Assembly (NCBI GenBank): GCA_946626015.1
Contig: CAMOTT010000089.1
Span: 1 to 7,994 of the forward strand
Length of the DNA: 7,994 nt
Reading direction: 5' to 3'
Source of the DNA: an uncultured Clostridia bacterium
GTDB taxonomy: Bacteria > Bacillota > Clostridia > Oscillospirales > Acutalibacteraceae
Within the stretch, counting starts at the first letter, position 1. Each line of letters starts with the position of its first letter. The position numbers and the translations under genes were made by a program. Below, piece after piece: positions 1-6,472 of this stretch. The notes below the pieces were generated by a model. The model was not told the DNA's origin, did no database searches, and saw only the letters and a program-made list of their open reading frames with translations.

Positions 1-359
1 TGCAGATAAACCTTTATTCCCAAACCGCTGAGAATGTCTGCGGAGATCTCCGAGAAGGTTTTACTGTTGTTGCGGGTATCGTAACCGATGGCTACGCCTC
101 GCTCCCGGCAGGTGTCCGCGCCGTAGGTCTTAAGCAGATAATTGCCCAATCCGAGCGTGGCCTTACCCACGGTGTACTTGTTCATCCTGTTTGTACCCGC
201 GCCCATAACGCCGCGCAATCCGCCTGTGCCAAATTCAAGCTCCTTGTAGAAGCGATCCTCTATTTCTTTTTCATCCTTTATTCCGGCAAGCTCGTTTCTT
301 GTATCTTCATCAAAAAAATCATCCTTAAGCCATAATTCGTATTTATCTTTGTAATTCAT
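1..359 (-). CDS. Phosphoglucomutase/phosphomannomutase family protein, N-terminal part (cut by window edge)
   Basis: This is the first 119 residues of an alpha-D-phosphohexomutase, which interconverts hexose 1-phosphate and 6-phosphate in the cytoplasm. Seen: the family's N-terminal signature EFGTGGLRGVMGAGTNRMN at residues 42-60, followed by GVAIGYDTRNNSKTF at 88-102. Enzymes of this PgcA-like group usually have about 550-580 residues, so roughly four fifths lie beyond position 1. The phosphoserine loop, the metal-binding loop and the sugar-binding loop are all outside the window. The start is ATG at 359-357, with AGGGAG (complement of 370-375) 10 nt upstream. Another ATG at 366-364 is out of frame. 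It is transcribed divergently from thrS from its own promoter. Family assignment is firm. Whether it prefers glucose or mannose phosphates cannot be told from this fragment. In Firmicutes such enzymes supply glucose 1-phosphate for UDP-glucose and for cell-wall or glycolipid glycosylation (family knowledge). Confidence 0.93.
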   Translation of the reverse strand, partial: MNYKDKYELWLKDDFFDEDTRNELAGIKDEKEIEDRFYKELEFGTGGLRGVMGAGTNRMNKYTVGKATLGLGNYLLKTYGADTCRERGVAIGYDTRNNSKTFSEISADILSGLGIKVYL

Positions 360-390
360 TTTGCATCAACTCCCTGTTTTGGTTATGATT

Positions 391-420
391 ATTATAGCAC
401 CTTATGCTCTATGATTTCAA
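391..420 (-). promoter_or_regulatory. Sigma-A-type promoter for the leftward phosphohexomutase gene
   Basis: Read on the minus strand there is a -35 box TTGAAA (complement of 415-420), an 18-nt spacer and a perfect -10 box TATAAT (complement of 391-396). The -10 is preceded by TGC, giving the extended form TGnTATAAT. Transcription would start near 384, leaving a leader of about 25 nt with the AGGGAG ribosome binding site. It lies back to back with the rightward thrS promoter at 461-488. Identified by consensus match only. Confidence 0.75.
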
Positions 421-460
421 GAATTTAATTGTCCGGCGCAAACTATTCTTATATCAGGTG

Positions 461-488
461 TTGACAACCTTGCAAAAAATGATATAAT
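461..488 (+). promoter_or_regulatory. Sigma-A-type promoter for the thrS T-box transcript
   Basis: A perfect -35 TTGACA (461-466) and a perfect -10 TATAAT (483-488) are separated by 16 nt. Transcription should start at about 494-496, just a few bases before the 5' strand of T-box Stem I. Constitutive initiation with control downstream at the leader terminator is the usual T-box arrangement and fits a consensus promoter. Confidence 0.85.
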
Positions 489-694
489 AAGCTTAATAAA
501 GCTATCTCGTTGAAGCAGAGAGTATCTGTCATAAGTTTTTCCCAGAGAGTCTGTGACCCGGCTGTAATCACGGATGTTAAACGGCGGATGCGACCACTGC
601 CGAGTGTTTGTCGAAGCAATTTTATAATAAATTGATAAGGCAGACCGTATAAACTGCGTTAAAGTTTATTCAAGTGGCGGCTTTTGCCGCAATT

Positions 695-727
695 TGGGTG
701 GAACCGTGGAGTTTAAGCTTCATCCCA
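695..727 (+). promoter_or_regulatory. T-box antiterminator
   Basis: Helix A1 forms from TGGG 695-698 with CCCA 724-727. Helix A2 forms from GTGGAG 706-711 with CTTCAT 718-723, including two G-U pairs. Between them on the 5' side is the 7-nt bulge TGGAACC (699-705), the canonical T-box size. Its first four bases TGGA contact the tRNA acceptor end. The 3' strand of both helices is the 5' strand of the terminator stem, so the two structures exclude each other. Confidence 0.85.
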
Positions 728-748
728 TTTACGGGATGAGGCTTTTTT
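715..748 (+). terminator. T-box leader intrinsic terminator
   Basis: Bases 715-726 pair with 733-744, about 12 pairs including one G-U (T719-G740), around a 6-base loop ATTTAC (727-732). A run of six T follows at 743-748. It lies 21 nt before the thrS start codon. It should form when tRNA-Thr is charged and the antiterminator is not stabilised. Confidence 0.93.
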
Positions 749-769
749 ATATTTGAAAGGAGAATTTTT

Positions 770-2716
770 ATGGTAAAAGTTACTTTAAAGGGCGGAGTTG
801 TCAAGGAGTACGAAAACGGCATTACCGCAATGGAGATCGTAAAAGGCATAGGTATGGGCTTGTTCAAGGCTGCCTGTGTCTGCAAGATCGACGGTAAGGT
901 GTGCGACCTGCGTACACCGATAACCGAGGATTGCAGCCTTGAGGTACTCACATTCGATGATGACGAGGGAAAAAAGGCTTTCCGTCACACCGCTTCTCAT
1001 ATTCTTGCTCAGGCGGTCAAAAGATTATACCCTTCGGCAAAGCTTGCCATCGGCCCTGCCATCGAAAACGGATTTTATTATGATTTTGATATTGACACCG
1101 CTTTCACCCCTGAGATCCTTACAAAGATCGAAGCTGAAATGAAAAAGATCGTCAAGGAGGATCTGGCTCTGGAGCGTTTTGAGCTTGATGTGGACGAAGC
1201 TATCAAGCTGATGTCTGACCTTGGCGAAGATTATAAGATCGAGCTTATCAATGAGCACGCAGGCAAAGGCGAAAAGATAACCTTCTACAAGCAGGGCGAG
1301 TTTACTGAGCTCTGCGCAGGCCCCCACATTCCCTCGACCGGGCGTGTAAAGGCATTTAAGCTTACATCCTGCACAGGCGCTTACTGGAGAGGCGACTCCA
1401 CCAAGAAGATGCTCCAGCGTATATATGCCACCGCCTTTACAAAGAACGACGATCTTGAAGCATATCTTCAGGCTGTTGAAGAAGCAAAGAAGCGCGACCA
1501 CAACCTTATAGGCCGTCAATTAGGTTACTTTACAACCAGCGATATCATCGGTCAGGGTCTGCCCCTGCTTATGCCAAAGGGCGCAAAGCTTTTTCAGATA
1601 CTTAACAGGTATGTTCAGGATACTGAGGAAAAGGAGTTCGGCTACCTTATGACCCGCACCCCCTTTATGGCAAAGTCCGACCTTTACAAGATCTCCGGAC
1701 ACTGGGATCATTATAAAGACGGTATGTTTGTCTTAGGCGACGAAGAAAAAGACGATGAGGTCTATGCCCTTCGCCCCATGACCTGCCCGTTCCAATATCA
1801 AGTTTATCTTAACGAAATGCATTCGTACCGCGATCTGCCTCTGAGATACGGCGAAACTTCTACCCTGTTCCGCAACGAGGCTTCCGGCGAGATGCACGGT
1901 CTTATCCGCGTCCGCCAGTTCACCATATCTGAGGGTCACCTTATCATCACCCCCGAACAGCTTGAGTCGGAGTTTACAAACTGCGTAAATCTCGCTAAGA
2001 AAGTAATGACCGATATCGGTATAATCGACGACCTCACCTACCGCCTTTCCAAATGGGATCCCAACGATACCGAAAAGTACATCGGCACCCCCGAAATGTG
2101 GGACGAGGCGGAAGGCCTTATGCGCAACATCCTCAATGATATCGGTATAAATTACACTGAGGCTGTAGGCGAAGCCGCTTTTTACGGTCCCAAGCTTGAC
2201 ATCCAGATGAAGAATGTTTACGGTAAAGAGGATACCCTTGTCACCATTCAAATCGACCTTATGCTTGCCCGTAAGTTTGATATGACCTATATCGCGGCAG
2301 ACGGAACAAAGCAGTACCCCTATATTATTCACAGAACCTCTCTGGGCTGCTATGAACGCACAATAGCTCTGCTGCTTGAAAAGTATGCAGGCGCTCTTCC
2401 CCTCTGGCTTTCACCCGAGCAGATAAGGATCATGCCCATCTCGGAAAGGCATCACGATAAAGCCTATGAGATCAAAAAGAAGTTTGTGGACGCAAATCTT
2501 CGCGTATCTGTGGACGATCGCAGCGAAAAGATCGGCTACAAGATCCGTGAAGCTCAGCTCGAAAAGATCCCCTATATGCTTCTTGTGGGCGATAAGGAGA
2601 TCGAGACCGGCACCCTCTCCGTACGCAAGAGAGGCGAAGGCGATATCGGCTCAATGGGCATTGACGAGTTTATGGCTCTTGCCCTCAGCCAGGATAAGGA
2701 AAAGGTAATTTTCTGA
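770..2716 (+). CDS. thrS: Threonyl-tRNA synthetase
   Basis: This cytoplasmic enzyme charges tRNA-Thr with threonine using ATP. At 648 residues it has normal bacterial length and all domains. The TGS domain spans about 1-62. The editing domain has H73 and H77 in HTASH plus C182 and H186 in LCAGPH, the residues that remove serine wrongly attached to tRNA-Thr. The class II catalytic core spans about 245-540. Its motif 2 is TLFRNE with R368, and its motif 3 is GCYERTI with R530. The catalytic zinc ligands appear as C339, H390 and H521. The anticodon-binding domain starts near LWLSPEQIRIMPI at 545. The start ATG at 770 has AAAGGAG (756-762) at a 7-nt spacing. Expression is controlled by the T-box leader. 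The gene is monocistronic, closed by a terminator. No missing key residue was noticed. Confidence 0.98.
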   Translation: MVKVTLKGGVVKEYENGITAMEIVKGIGMGLFKAACVCKIDGKVCDLRTPITEDCSLEVLTFDDDEGKKAFRHTASHILAQAVKRLYPSAKLAIGPAIENGFYYDFDIDTAFTPEILTKIEAEMKKIVKEDLALERFELDVDEAIKLMSDLGEDYKIELINEHAGKGEKITFYKQGEFTELCAGPHIPSTGRVKAFKLTSCTGAYWRGDSTKKMLQRIYATAFTKNDDLEAYLQAVEEAKKRDHNLIGRQLGYFTTSDIIGQGLPLLMPKGAKLFQILNRYVQDTEEKEFGYLMTRTPFMAKSDLYKISGHWDHYKDGMFVLGDEEKDDEVYALRPMTCPFQYQVYLNEMHSYRDLPLRYGETSTLFRNEASGEMHGLIRVRQFTISEGHLIITPEQLESEFTNCVNLAKKVMTDIGIIDDLTYRLSKWDPNDTEKYIGTPEMWDEAEGLMRNILNDIGINYTEAVGEAAFYGPKLDIQMKNVYGKEDTLVTIQIDLMLARKFDMTYIAADGTKQYPYIIHRTSLGCYERTIALLLEKYAGALPLWLSPEQIRIMPISERHHDKAYEIKKKFVDANLRVSVDDRSEKIGYKIREAQLEKIPYMLLVGDKEIETGTLSVRKRGEGDIGSMGIDEFMALALSQDKEKVIF

Positions 2717-2742
2717 TTTAAATAACCCGGGCAATAAACCTC

Positions 2743-2774
2743 AGGGGCTGCGCCTGCGGCCCCTTTTGTTTTTT
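2743..2774 (+). terminator. Intrinsic terminator after thrS
   Basis: AGGGGCTGC (2743-2751) pairs with GCGGCCCCT (2756-2764) around a GCCT loop, with one T-G pair. TTTTGTTTTTT follows. The stop codon of thrS is at 2714-2716, so the spacing is normal. The hairpin isolates thrS and its T-box from the transporter genes. Confidence 0.9.
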
Positions 2775-2829
2775 ATTTTCGTTTTGTAACAATAAGCAAA
2801 AACAAAGCATAGCCCGAAACAGATTTTTA

Positions 2830-2858
2830 TTGACAATTTCTAAATAATGTATTAAAAT
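2830..2858 (+). promoter_or_regulatory. Sigma-A-type promoter for the amino-acid ABC transporter operon
   Basis: The -35 TTGACA (2830-2835) is perfect. The spacer is 17 nt and the -10 is TAAAAT (2853-2858), five of six consensus bases. The predicted start near 2865 leaves a leader of about 44 nt, too short for a riboswitch. I saw no convincing operator palindrome around it. The promoter shows that the operon need not depend on read-through from thrS. Confidence 0.75.
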
Positions 2859-2908
2859 AAACAAGTACTTTGACATCAGGGTACAAAATCATTAAGGAGT
2901 TGAATTAA

Positions 2909-3682
2909 ATGAAAAAGTTCTTGGCATTACTTCTCAGCATTTCAACTTTAGCTCTCCTTTTAGCCGGATGCGGCGCAGCCAAAGAAAAAGAGCCTGCGGA
3001 AACAGGCAAAAAATGGATCATATCCACAGACACGGCATTCAATCCCTTTGAGTACACCAACAAAGACGGCAAGTTCGTTGGTATCGACGTTGACATCCTT
3101 AAAGCAATCGCGGAAGATCAGGGCTTTGAGTACGAGCTCAAATCCCTCGGCTGGGACGCATCTATAGCGGCTTGTCAGGCAAACCAGGCAGACGGCATGA
3201 TAGCCGGCGCCTCCATCACCGACAAGCGCAAGGCAGACGGTTGGATCTTCTCAGACAGCTATTACACCTGCACGCAGACAATGACAGTCGCAGAGAATTC
3301 CACCATCACCTCATTTGAAGATCTCAAAGGTCTCAAGGTTGCTGTAAAGAGAAGCACCCAGGGCGAGGAGTACGCCAACAGCCTTAAAGATCAGTACGGA
3401 TTCAGCATCACCGTATATGATGACTCAGACACTATGTATCAAGCCGTTATCGGCGGTCAGGAAGTCGCCTGCTTTGAGGACACTCCTGTTATGAAGGCCT
3501 CCATAAAGACCGGCAATCTTCCCCTTAAGGTTCTCGACAACACCGCAAACGAAGGTTCAGGCTACGGTTTCGCTATATTTGACGAAGCTAATATTGAGCT
3601 TATCAACCTGTTCAATGCCGGACTTGCAAACATCAAATCCAACGGCACATATGACAAGATCCTTGCTGAATACCTCGGTTAA
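2909..3682 (+). CDS. Polar amino-acid ABC transporter substrate-binding lipoprotein
   Basis: This is an extracellular solute receptor of SBP family 3 (GlnH/HisJ/ArtJ type), delivering an amino acid to the permease encoded next. The product has 257 residues. A lysine-start hydrophobic signal peptide ends in the lipobox LAGC with lipid-acceptor Cys21, so the mature protein should be anchored to the outer face of the membrane. The two-lobed binding fold follows. Family landmarks include FNPFEYTNKDGKFVGIDVDI (45-64), ITDKRK with R107 (the arginine that holds the ligand carboxylate), VKRSTQG with T150, and EDTP with D191 (the aspartate that holds the ligand amino group). These conserved contacts support an L-amino-acid ligand, but which one cannot be read from sequence. 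The start ATG has AAGGAG (2894-2899) at 9 nt. A strong hairpin follows the gene before the permease. Confidence 0.95.
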   Translation: MKKFLALLLSISTLALLLAGCGAAKEKEPAETGKKWIISTDTAFNPFEYTNKDGKFVGIDVDILKAIAEDQGFEYELKSLGWDASIAACQANQADGMIAGASITDKRKADGWIFSDSYYTCTQTMTVAENSTITSFEDLKGLKVAVKRSTQGEEYANSLKDQYGFSITVYDDSDTMYQAVIGGQEVACFEDTPVMKASIKTGNLPLKVLDNTANEGSGYGFAIFDEANIELINLFNAGLANIKSNGTYDKILAEYLG

Positions 3683-3701
3683 CAGTTAAAATGAAACTTC
3701 G

Positions 3702-3731
3702 GTTAAGGCACCTGCGGGTGCCTTAACTTTT
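3702..3731 (+). terminator. Hairpin between binding-protein and permease genes (leaky terminator or mRNA stabiliser)
   Basis: An uninterrupted 11-bp stem pairs 3702-3712 with 3717-3727 around the loop TGCG. Only four T follow (3728-3731). It has the form of an intrinsic terminator with a weak T tract, placed 20 nt after the binding-protein stop codon. In solute-binding-protein operons such elements commonly keep the receptor mRNA more abundant than the permease and ATPase mRNA, by partial termination or by 3'-end protection. That role is inferred here. No separate promoter was seen between it and the permease. Confidence 0.7.
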
Positions 3732-3780
3732 GGAACAACTCACTGAAAGGAATACTGATTTTTCAGTAAATTACAGAACT

Positions 3781-4461
3781 ATGATAGAGCTGATTTCGGA
3801 TTACAGTAAATTGCTGCTCACCGCAATGGGGCAGACCCTTATAATGGCGCTTTACAGCCTTATTTTCGCCAGCATAATAGGTCTCATGTTCGGTATGCTG
3901 AGCGTTTTGAACAACAAGGCCTGTAAGATCATCTCTCAGATCTTTGTTGACGTTATCCGCGGCGTGCCCATGATTGTTTTGGCGTTTTTTGTTTATTTCG
4001 GCATCCCCTACGCTTTCAAAAATATGCTGAACATCAAATTCACCTTTTCTTCATTGCAGGCCGGTATCATCTGCCTTTCTTTGAACTGCGGCGCATATAT
4101 GGCGGAGATCATACGCGCAGGTATTCAGTCCGTTGACAGAGGTCAGATGGAGGCTGCAAGGAGCCTCGGTATGCCCTATTGGCGCTCAATGAAAAAGGTC
4201 GTTTTACCCCAGGCGATACGCACAATGATCCCCAGCATAATCAACCAGTTCATAATCACGCTGAAAGACACTTCCATCCTTTCGGTCATCGGGTTCCCGG
4301 AGTTGGTCAACACTGCCAAAAGCGTTATTTCGGTCACCCACGAATCATTCCAGGTCTGGATAATCGTAGGCTTTATGTATCTGGTCGTTATAACCTTGTT
4401 GTCAAGGCTGGCAAAACTTCTTGAAAGGAGGCTCAATCGCAGCAGTGGAAAGCACGACTAA
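3781..4461 (+). CDS. Polar amino-acid ABC transporter permease
   Basis: This is the membrane channel subunit of the importer, of the His/Glu/Gln/Arg/opine permease family (BPD_transp_1 fold). From ATG 3781 it has 226 residues, the usual length. Hydrophobic segments lie at roughly 18-42, 55-76, 92-112, 150-172 and 190-207. The EAA motif that docks on the ATPase is clear at about 121-145, within GQMEAARSLGMPYWRSMKKV, followed by LKDTSILSVIG. The start is uncertain. A TTG at 3730 would add 17 residues, but it sits in the T tract of the preceding hairpin, with its upstream region locked in the stem. AAAGG at 3746-3750 has no in-frame start at the right distance, and ATG 3781 has no clear ribosome binding site. 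I chose ATG 3781 on family length. The 3' end overlaps the ATPase gene by 17 nt, suggesting translational coupling. Confidence 0.93.
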   Translation: MIELISDYSKLLLTAMGQTLIMALYSLIFASIIGLMFGMLSVLNNKACKIISQIFVDVIRGVPMIVLAFFVYFGIPYAFKNMLNIKFTFSSLQAGIICLSLNCGAYMAEIIRAGIQSVDRGQMEAARSLGMPYWRSMKKVVLPQAIRTMIPSIINQFIITLKDTSILSVIGFPELVNTAKSVISVTHESFQVWIIVGFMYLVVITLLSRLAKLLERRLNRSSGKHD

Positions 4462-5188
4462 TGTTAAAGTTCACGTTTCACATCTTAAAAAAAATTTCGG
4501 ACATCTGGAGGTCATTAAAGACATCTCCACCGACATTTATGAAGGCGAAGTTGTTGTTATTTTGGGCCCCTCCGGCAGCGGTAAGTCTACCTTTCTGAGG
4601 TGCCTTAACAGGCTTGAGGATTCAACCGGCGGCGAGATCATTATTGACGGCCACATGATAAACGACAAAAAAGCGGATATCAACAAGATCCGCGAAAACA
4701 TAGGCATGGTGTTTCAGCACTTCAATCTGTTCAATAACCTGAATGTTATCGACAACCTGACCCTTGCGCCTGTACAGCTCAAGAAGTTGAACAAAGAGGA
4801 CGCCAAAAAAGAGGCTCTGCTTATGCTTAAAAAGGTCGGACTTGAGGAGAAAGCCTACGCATACCCCGCGCAGCTTTCCGGCGGCCAAAAGCAGCGCGTT
4901 GCCATCGCGCGTTCCCTTTGTATGCACCCTGACGTCATGCTTTTTGACGAACCCACTTCAGCTCTTGACCCGGAAATGGTTGGCGAGGTTTTGCAGGTTA
5001 TGAAAGACCTGGCGGCGGAAGGTATGACAATGATCATAGTCAGCCACGAGATCGGCTTTGCCCGTGAGGTCGCAGACCGGGTAATATTCATCGACAACGG
5101 TTACATAATCGAAGAGGGCACCCCTCAGGAGGTCATCCTCAATCCGAAGGAACCCAGAGCCATAGACTTCTTCAACAAAGTTTTATAA
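4445..5188 (+). CDS. Polar amino-acid ABC transporter ATP-binding protein
   Basis: This cytoplasmic ATPase drives the importer (GlnQ/HisP/ArtP type). The product has 247 residues, the family norm. All nucleotide-binding motifs are intact: Walker A GPSGSGKST (41-49), Q-loop MVFQH with Q91, signature LSGGQ (144-148), Walker B VMLFDE with E169, D-loop SALD, and H-loop VSHE with H201. I chose GTG 4445 as the start because a perfect AAAGGAGG (4424-4431) lies 13 nt upstream. The frame stays open back to a TTG at 4421, but that codon directly abuts the ribosome binding site and cannot be the start it serves. An ATG at 4461 is out of frame. The gene overlaps the permease end (4459-4461) by 17 nt. A terminator after 5188 closes the operon. 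Confidence 0.96.
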   Translation: MESTTNVKVHVSHLKKNFGHLEVIKDISTDIYEGEVVVILGPSGSGKSTFLRCLNRLEDSTGGEIIIDGHMINDKKADINKIRENIGMVFQHFNLFNNLNVIDNLTLAPVQLKKLNKEDAKKEALLMLKKVGLEEKAYAYPAQLSGGQKQRVAIARSLCMHPDVMLFDEPTSALDPEMVGEVLQVMKDLAAEGMTMIIVSHEIGFAREVADRVIFIDNGYIIEEGTPQEVILNPKEPRAIDFFNKVL

Positions 5189-5195
5189 ATTACGC

Positions 5196-5227
5196 ACCGC
5201 CGGAGAGCTGTTCTTTCGGCGGTTTTT
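5196..5227 (+). terminator. Intrinsic terminator after the ABC transporter operon
   Basis: ACCGCCG (5196-5202) pairs with CGGCGGT (5217-5223), extended by G-U and A-U pairs into a 10-12 base loop region. TTTTT follows at 5223-5227, and a further T run occurs at 5231-5236. It starts 7 nt after the ATPase stop codon. Confidence 0.88.
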
Positions 5228-5261
5228 CTGTTTTTTGATCCATAAAAATAACTGTTATCAC

Positions 5262-5290
5262 TTGAAATAATATAAATGGTTTTATATAAT
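5262..5290 (+). promoter_or_regulatory. Sigma-A-type promoter for the glycerophosphotransferase-LacZ transcript
   Basis: The -35 TTGAAA (5262-5267) and perfect -10 TATAAT (5285-5290) have the ideal 17-nt spacing. A second TATAAT at 5296-5301 lacks a well-placed -35. Transcription from about 5297 leaves a leader of about 30 nt. The surrounding 5225-5310 segment is very A+T rich. No obvious operator repeat was seen. Confidence 0.8.
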
Positions 5291-5326
5291 TAACTTATAA
5301 TAAAAAATATTGGCGGGTGGCCGAAA

Positions 5327-6454
5327 ATGAATATTTTATCGGCAGTAAAAAGGATAATCAAAAAATTTTTAAAATTTATAATAAAGATAACAAACCGGTT
5401 TTTGTGTTCGTTTTTCCGGCTTCTGCCTTTAAGGAACCGGGTGCTTTTTTACACGATCCGCTCTCAGGGCAAGCTCCTTGAAAACAGCAGCGTCCTTTAT
5501 AATTCACTTGACGCAAAAAAAGTGATCTGCGCCTATACCCTGCCCCACTCTCTTTTTATCAAGCCTTTGATCTATTATTACCTGCTCACAAGCAAGGTGA
5601 TCGTTACCGATGATTACGTCCGTTATTTCCGCGCCGTAACCCTTCGCGAGAAGCAAAAGGTAGTTCAGATATGGCACGCGGGCGGCGCCTTCAAGCATTT
5701 CGGGCTGGATGCGCCTTCTCAGCAATCAAGGGCGGACGAGCTTGCAACACACGCCCCTTACGATCTTGTCACAGTGACCTCCGAATATTGCAGGCGGTTT
5801 TATGCCGAGGCTTTCGGAATAAACATTGATAAGGTAAAAGCACTGGGTATGCCCAGAACGGATACCCTGCTGGATAAGGCCGCCGTTGAGACTCTGCGCA
5901 GAAACATCTATCAAAGACACCCTGAATTGGCAGGCAAAAAAATATACTCGTATTTCCCCACGTTCCGCGAAGAAAACGGCAAGAGATATCCCTTTGACCC
6001 AAAGCTCGATTGGGATGCGCTGAACGATCTGCTCGGGGATGACGAAGTATTTATCATCCACAAGCACCCTGTTATGGACGAGGATCTTTTGAATGGAAGA
6101 AATTTTGATAAAATACTTGACCTTAGCTCTGATCCAACTCCGGAGATACTTTCTGTTTCCGATATGTTGATAACGGATTATTCCTCCGTGATTTTTGACG
6201 CCTCACTGCTTGATATACCCACAGCTTTTTACTGCCCGGATTTTGAAGAATATGAGCGTTCATTCTATGTCAACTACCCGGAAGATCTTCCCGGCCCTGT
6301 CATTTATACACAGCCGGAGCTTTTTGAGCTGTTGAAAGCCGGGTTCGACTCAGCCTCCAAGGTAAAAGCTCTTGATTTTCGTCAAAAATTTATGGGCGCC
6401 TGCGACGGCAGCTCCGCCCAACGAATAGCAGAAGAAATAAAGAAATTACTATAA
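5327..6454 (+). CDS. CDP-glycerol glycerophosphotransferase family protein (TagB/TagF-like)
   Basis: Proteins of this family (Glyphos_transf) move glycerol phosphate or ribitol phosphate from the CDP-alditol onto a lipid-linked wall-polymer primer or growing chain at the inner face of the membrane. The product has 375 residues, the length of single-domain TagB/TagF-type enzymes. Visible motifs are QIWHAGGAFKHFG (114-126, with the conserved H117), PYDLVTVTSEYCRRFYAEAF (144-163), GMPRTD (174-179), YFPTFRE (209-215), IIHKHP (243-248) and ITDYSSVIFD (282-291). The N-terminus (about 1-36) alternates Lys/Arg with bulky hydrophobic residues and could lie flat on the membrane as an amphipathic helix. 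The start ATG has a G-rich GGTGG (5316-5320) at 6 nt. Whether it is a priming or polymerising enzyme, and whether it uses glycerol or ribitol, cannot be settled. No CDP-glycerol synthesis gene is in the window. A LacZ-type gene follows 18 nt downstream. Confidence 0.92.
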   Translation: MNILSAVKRIIKKFLKFIIKITNRFLCSFFRLLPLRNRVLFYTIRSQGKLLENSSVLYNSLDAKKVICAYTLPHSLFIKPLIYYYLLTSKVIVTDDYVRYFRAVTLREKQKVVQIWHAGGAFKHFGLDAPSQQSRADELATHAPYDLVTVTSEYCRRFYAEAFGINIDKVKALGMPRTDTLLDKAAVETLRRNIYQRHPELAGKKIYSYFPTFREENGKRYPFDPKLDWDALNDLLGDDEVFIIHKHPVMDEDLLNGRNFDKILDLSSDPTPEILSVSDMLITDYSSVIFDASLLDIPTAFYCPDFEEYERSFYVNYPEDLPGPVIYTQPELFELLKAGFDSASKVKALDFRQKFMGACDGSSAQRIAEEIKKLL

Positions 6455-6472
6455 AAGAAAGGACTGTTTATT

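Larger units (their letters stand above)
495..750 (+). ncRNA. Threonine T-box riboswitch (thrS leader)
   Basis: This leader RNA binds uncharged tRNA-Thr and then allows thrS transcription to continue. Stem I can be folded by eye. CTCG 506-509 pairs with CGAG 601-604, GCAG 515-518 with CTGC 597-600, and ATCTGTC 524-530 with GGCGGAT 583-589. Between the last two helices is an internal loop whose 3' strand holds ACC at 593-595 followed by A596. That is exactly where the specifier codon belongs, and ACC encodes threonine, matching the gene downstream. The distal arm CTGTGA 551-556 / TCACGG 568-573 lies just beyond an AGAGAG bulge sequence (544-549). Further hairpins are 649-655/663-669 and 677-681/686-690. 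The T-box motif GGGTGGAACCGTGG is at 696-709. Its TGGA would pair with a tRNA 3' end UCCA. The 5' end is inferred from the promoter. Confidence 0.95.

Noticed and set aside
553..560. The ACC in GTGACCCG as an alternative T-box specifier
   Set aside because: It lies at the distal end of Stem I, at the apical stem and loop. The ACC at 593-595 sits in the internal loop next to two matching helices, the correct place.
1733..2332. A 199-codon open frame on the minus strand inside thrS, plus several shorter ones on both strands
   Set aside because: It is fully antisense to a strongly conserved gene whose own frame carries all family motifs. No ribosome binding site or recognisable domain was seen, so it is a shadow frame.
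2870..2875. A second TTGACA before the binding-protein gene
   Set aside because: No -10-like sequence lies 16-18 nt downstream; that position is the ribosome binding site region.
2865..2908. A possible amino-acid riboswitch in the transporter leader
   Set aside because: The leader is only about 44 nt, with no T-box motif, no stable fold seen and no terminator.
3730..3780. TTG 3730 as the permease start, adding 17 residues
   Set aside because: Its upstream region is buried in an 11-bp hairpin and it has no binding site. It is kept only as an alternative, because ATG 3781 also lacks a good site.
4421..4444. TTG 4421 as the ATPase start
   Set aside because: It directly precedes the AAAGGAGG that must lie upstream of the true start; GTG 4445 fits better and gives the usual family length.
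5296..5301. A second TATAAT before the glycerophosphotransferase gene
   Set aside because: No matching -35 at the right spacing; the TTGAAA-17-TATAAT pair at 5262-5290 is much better.
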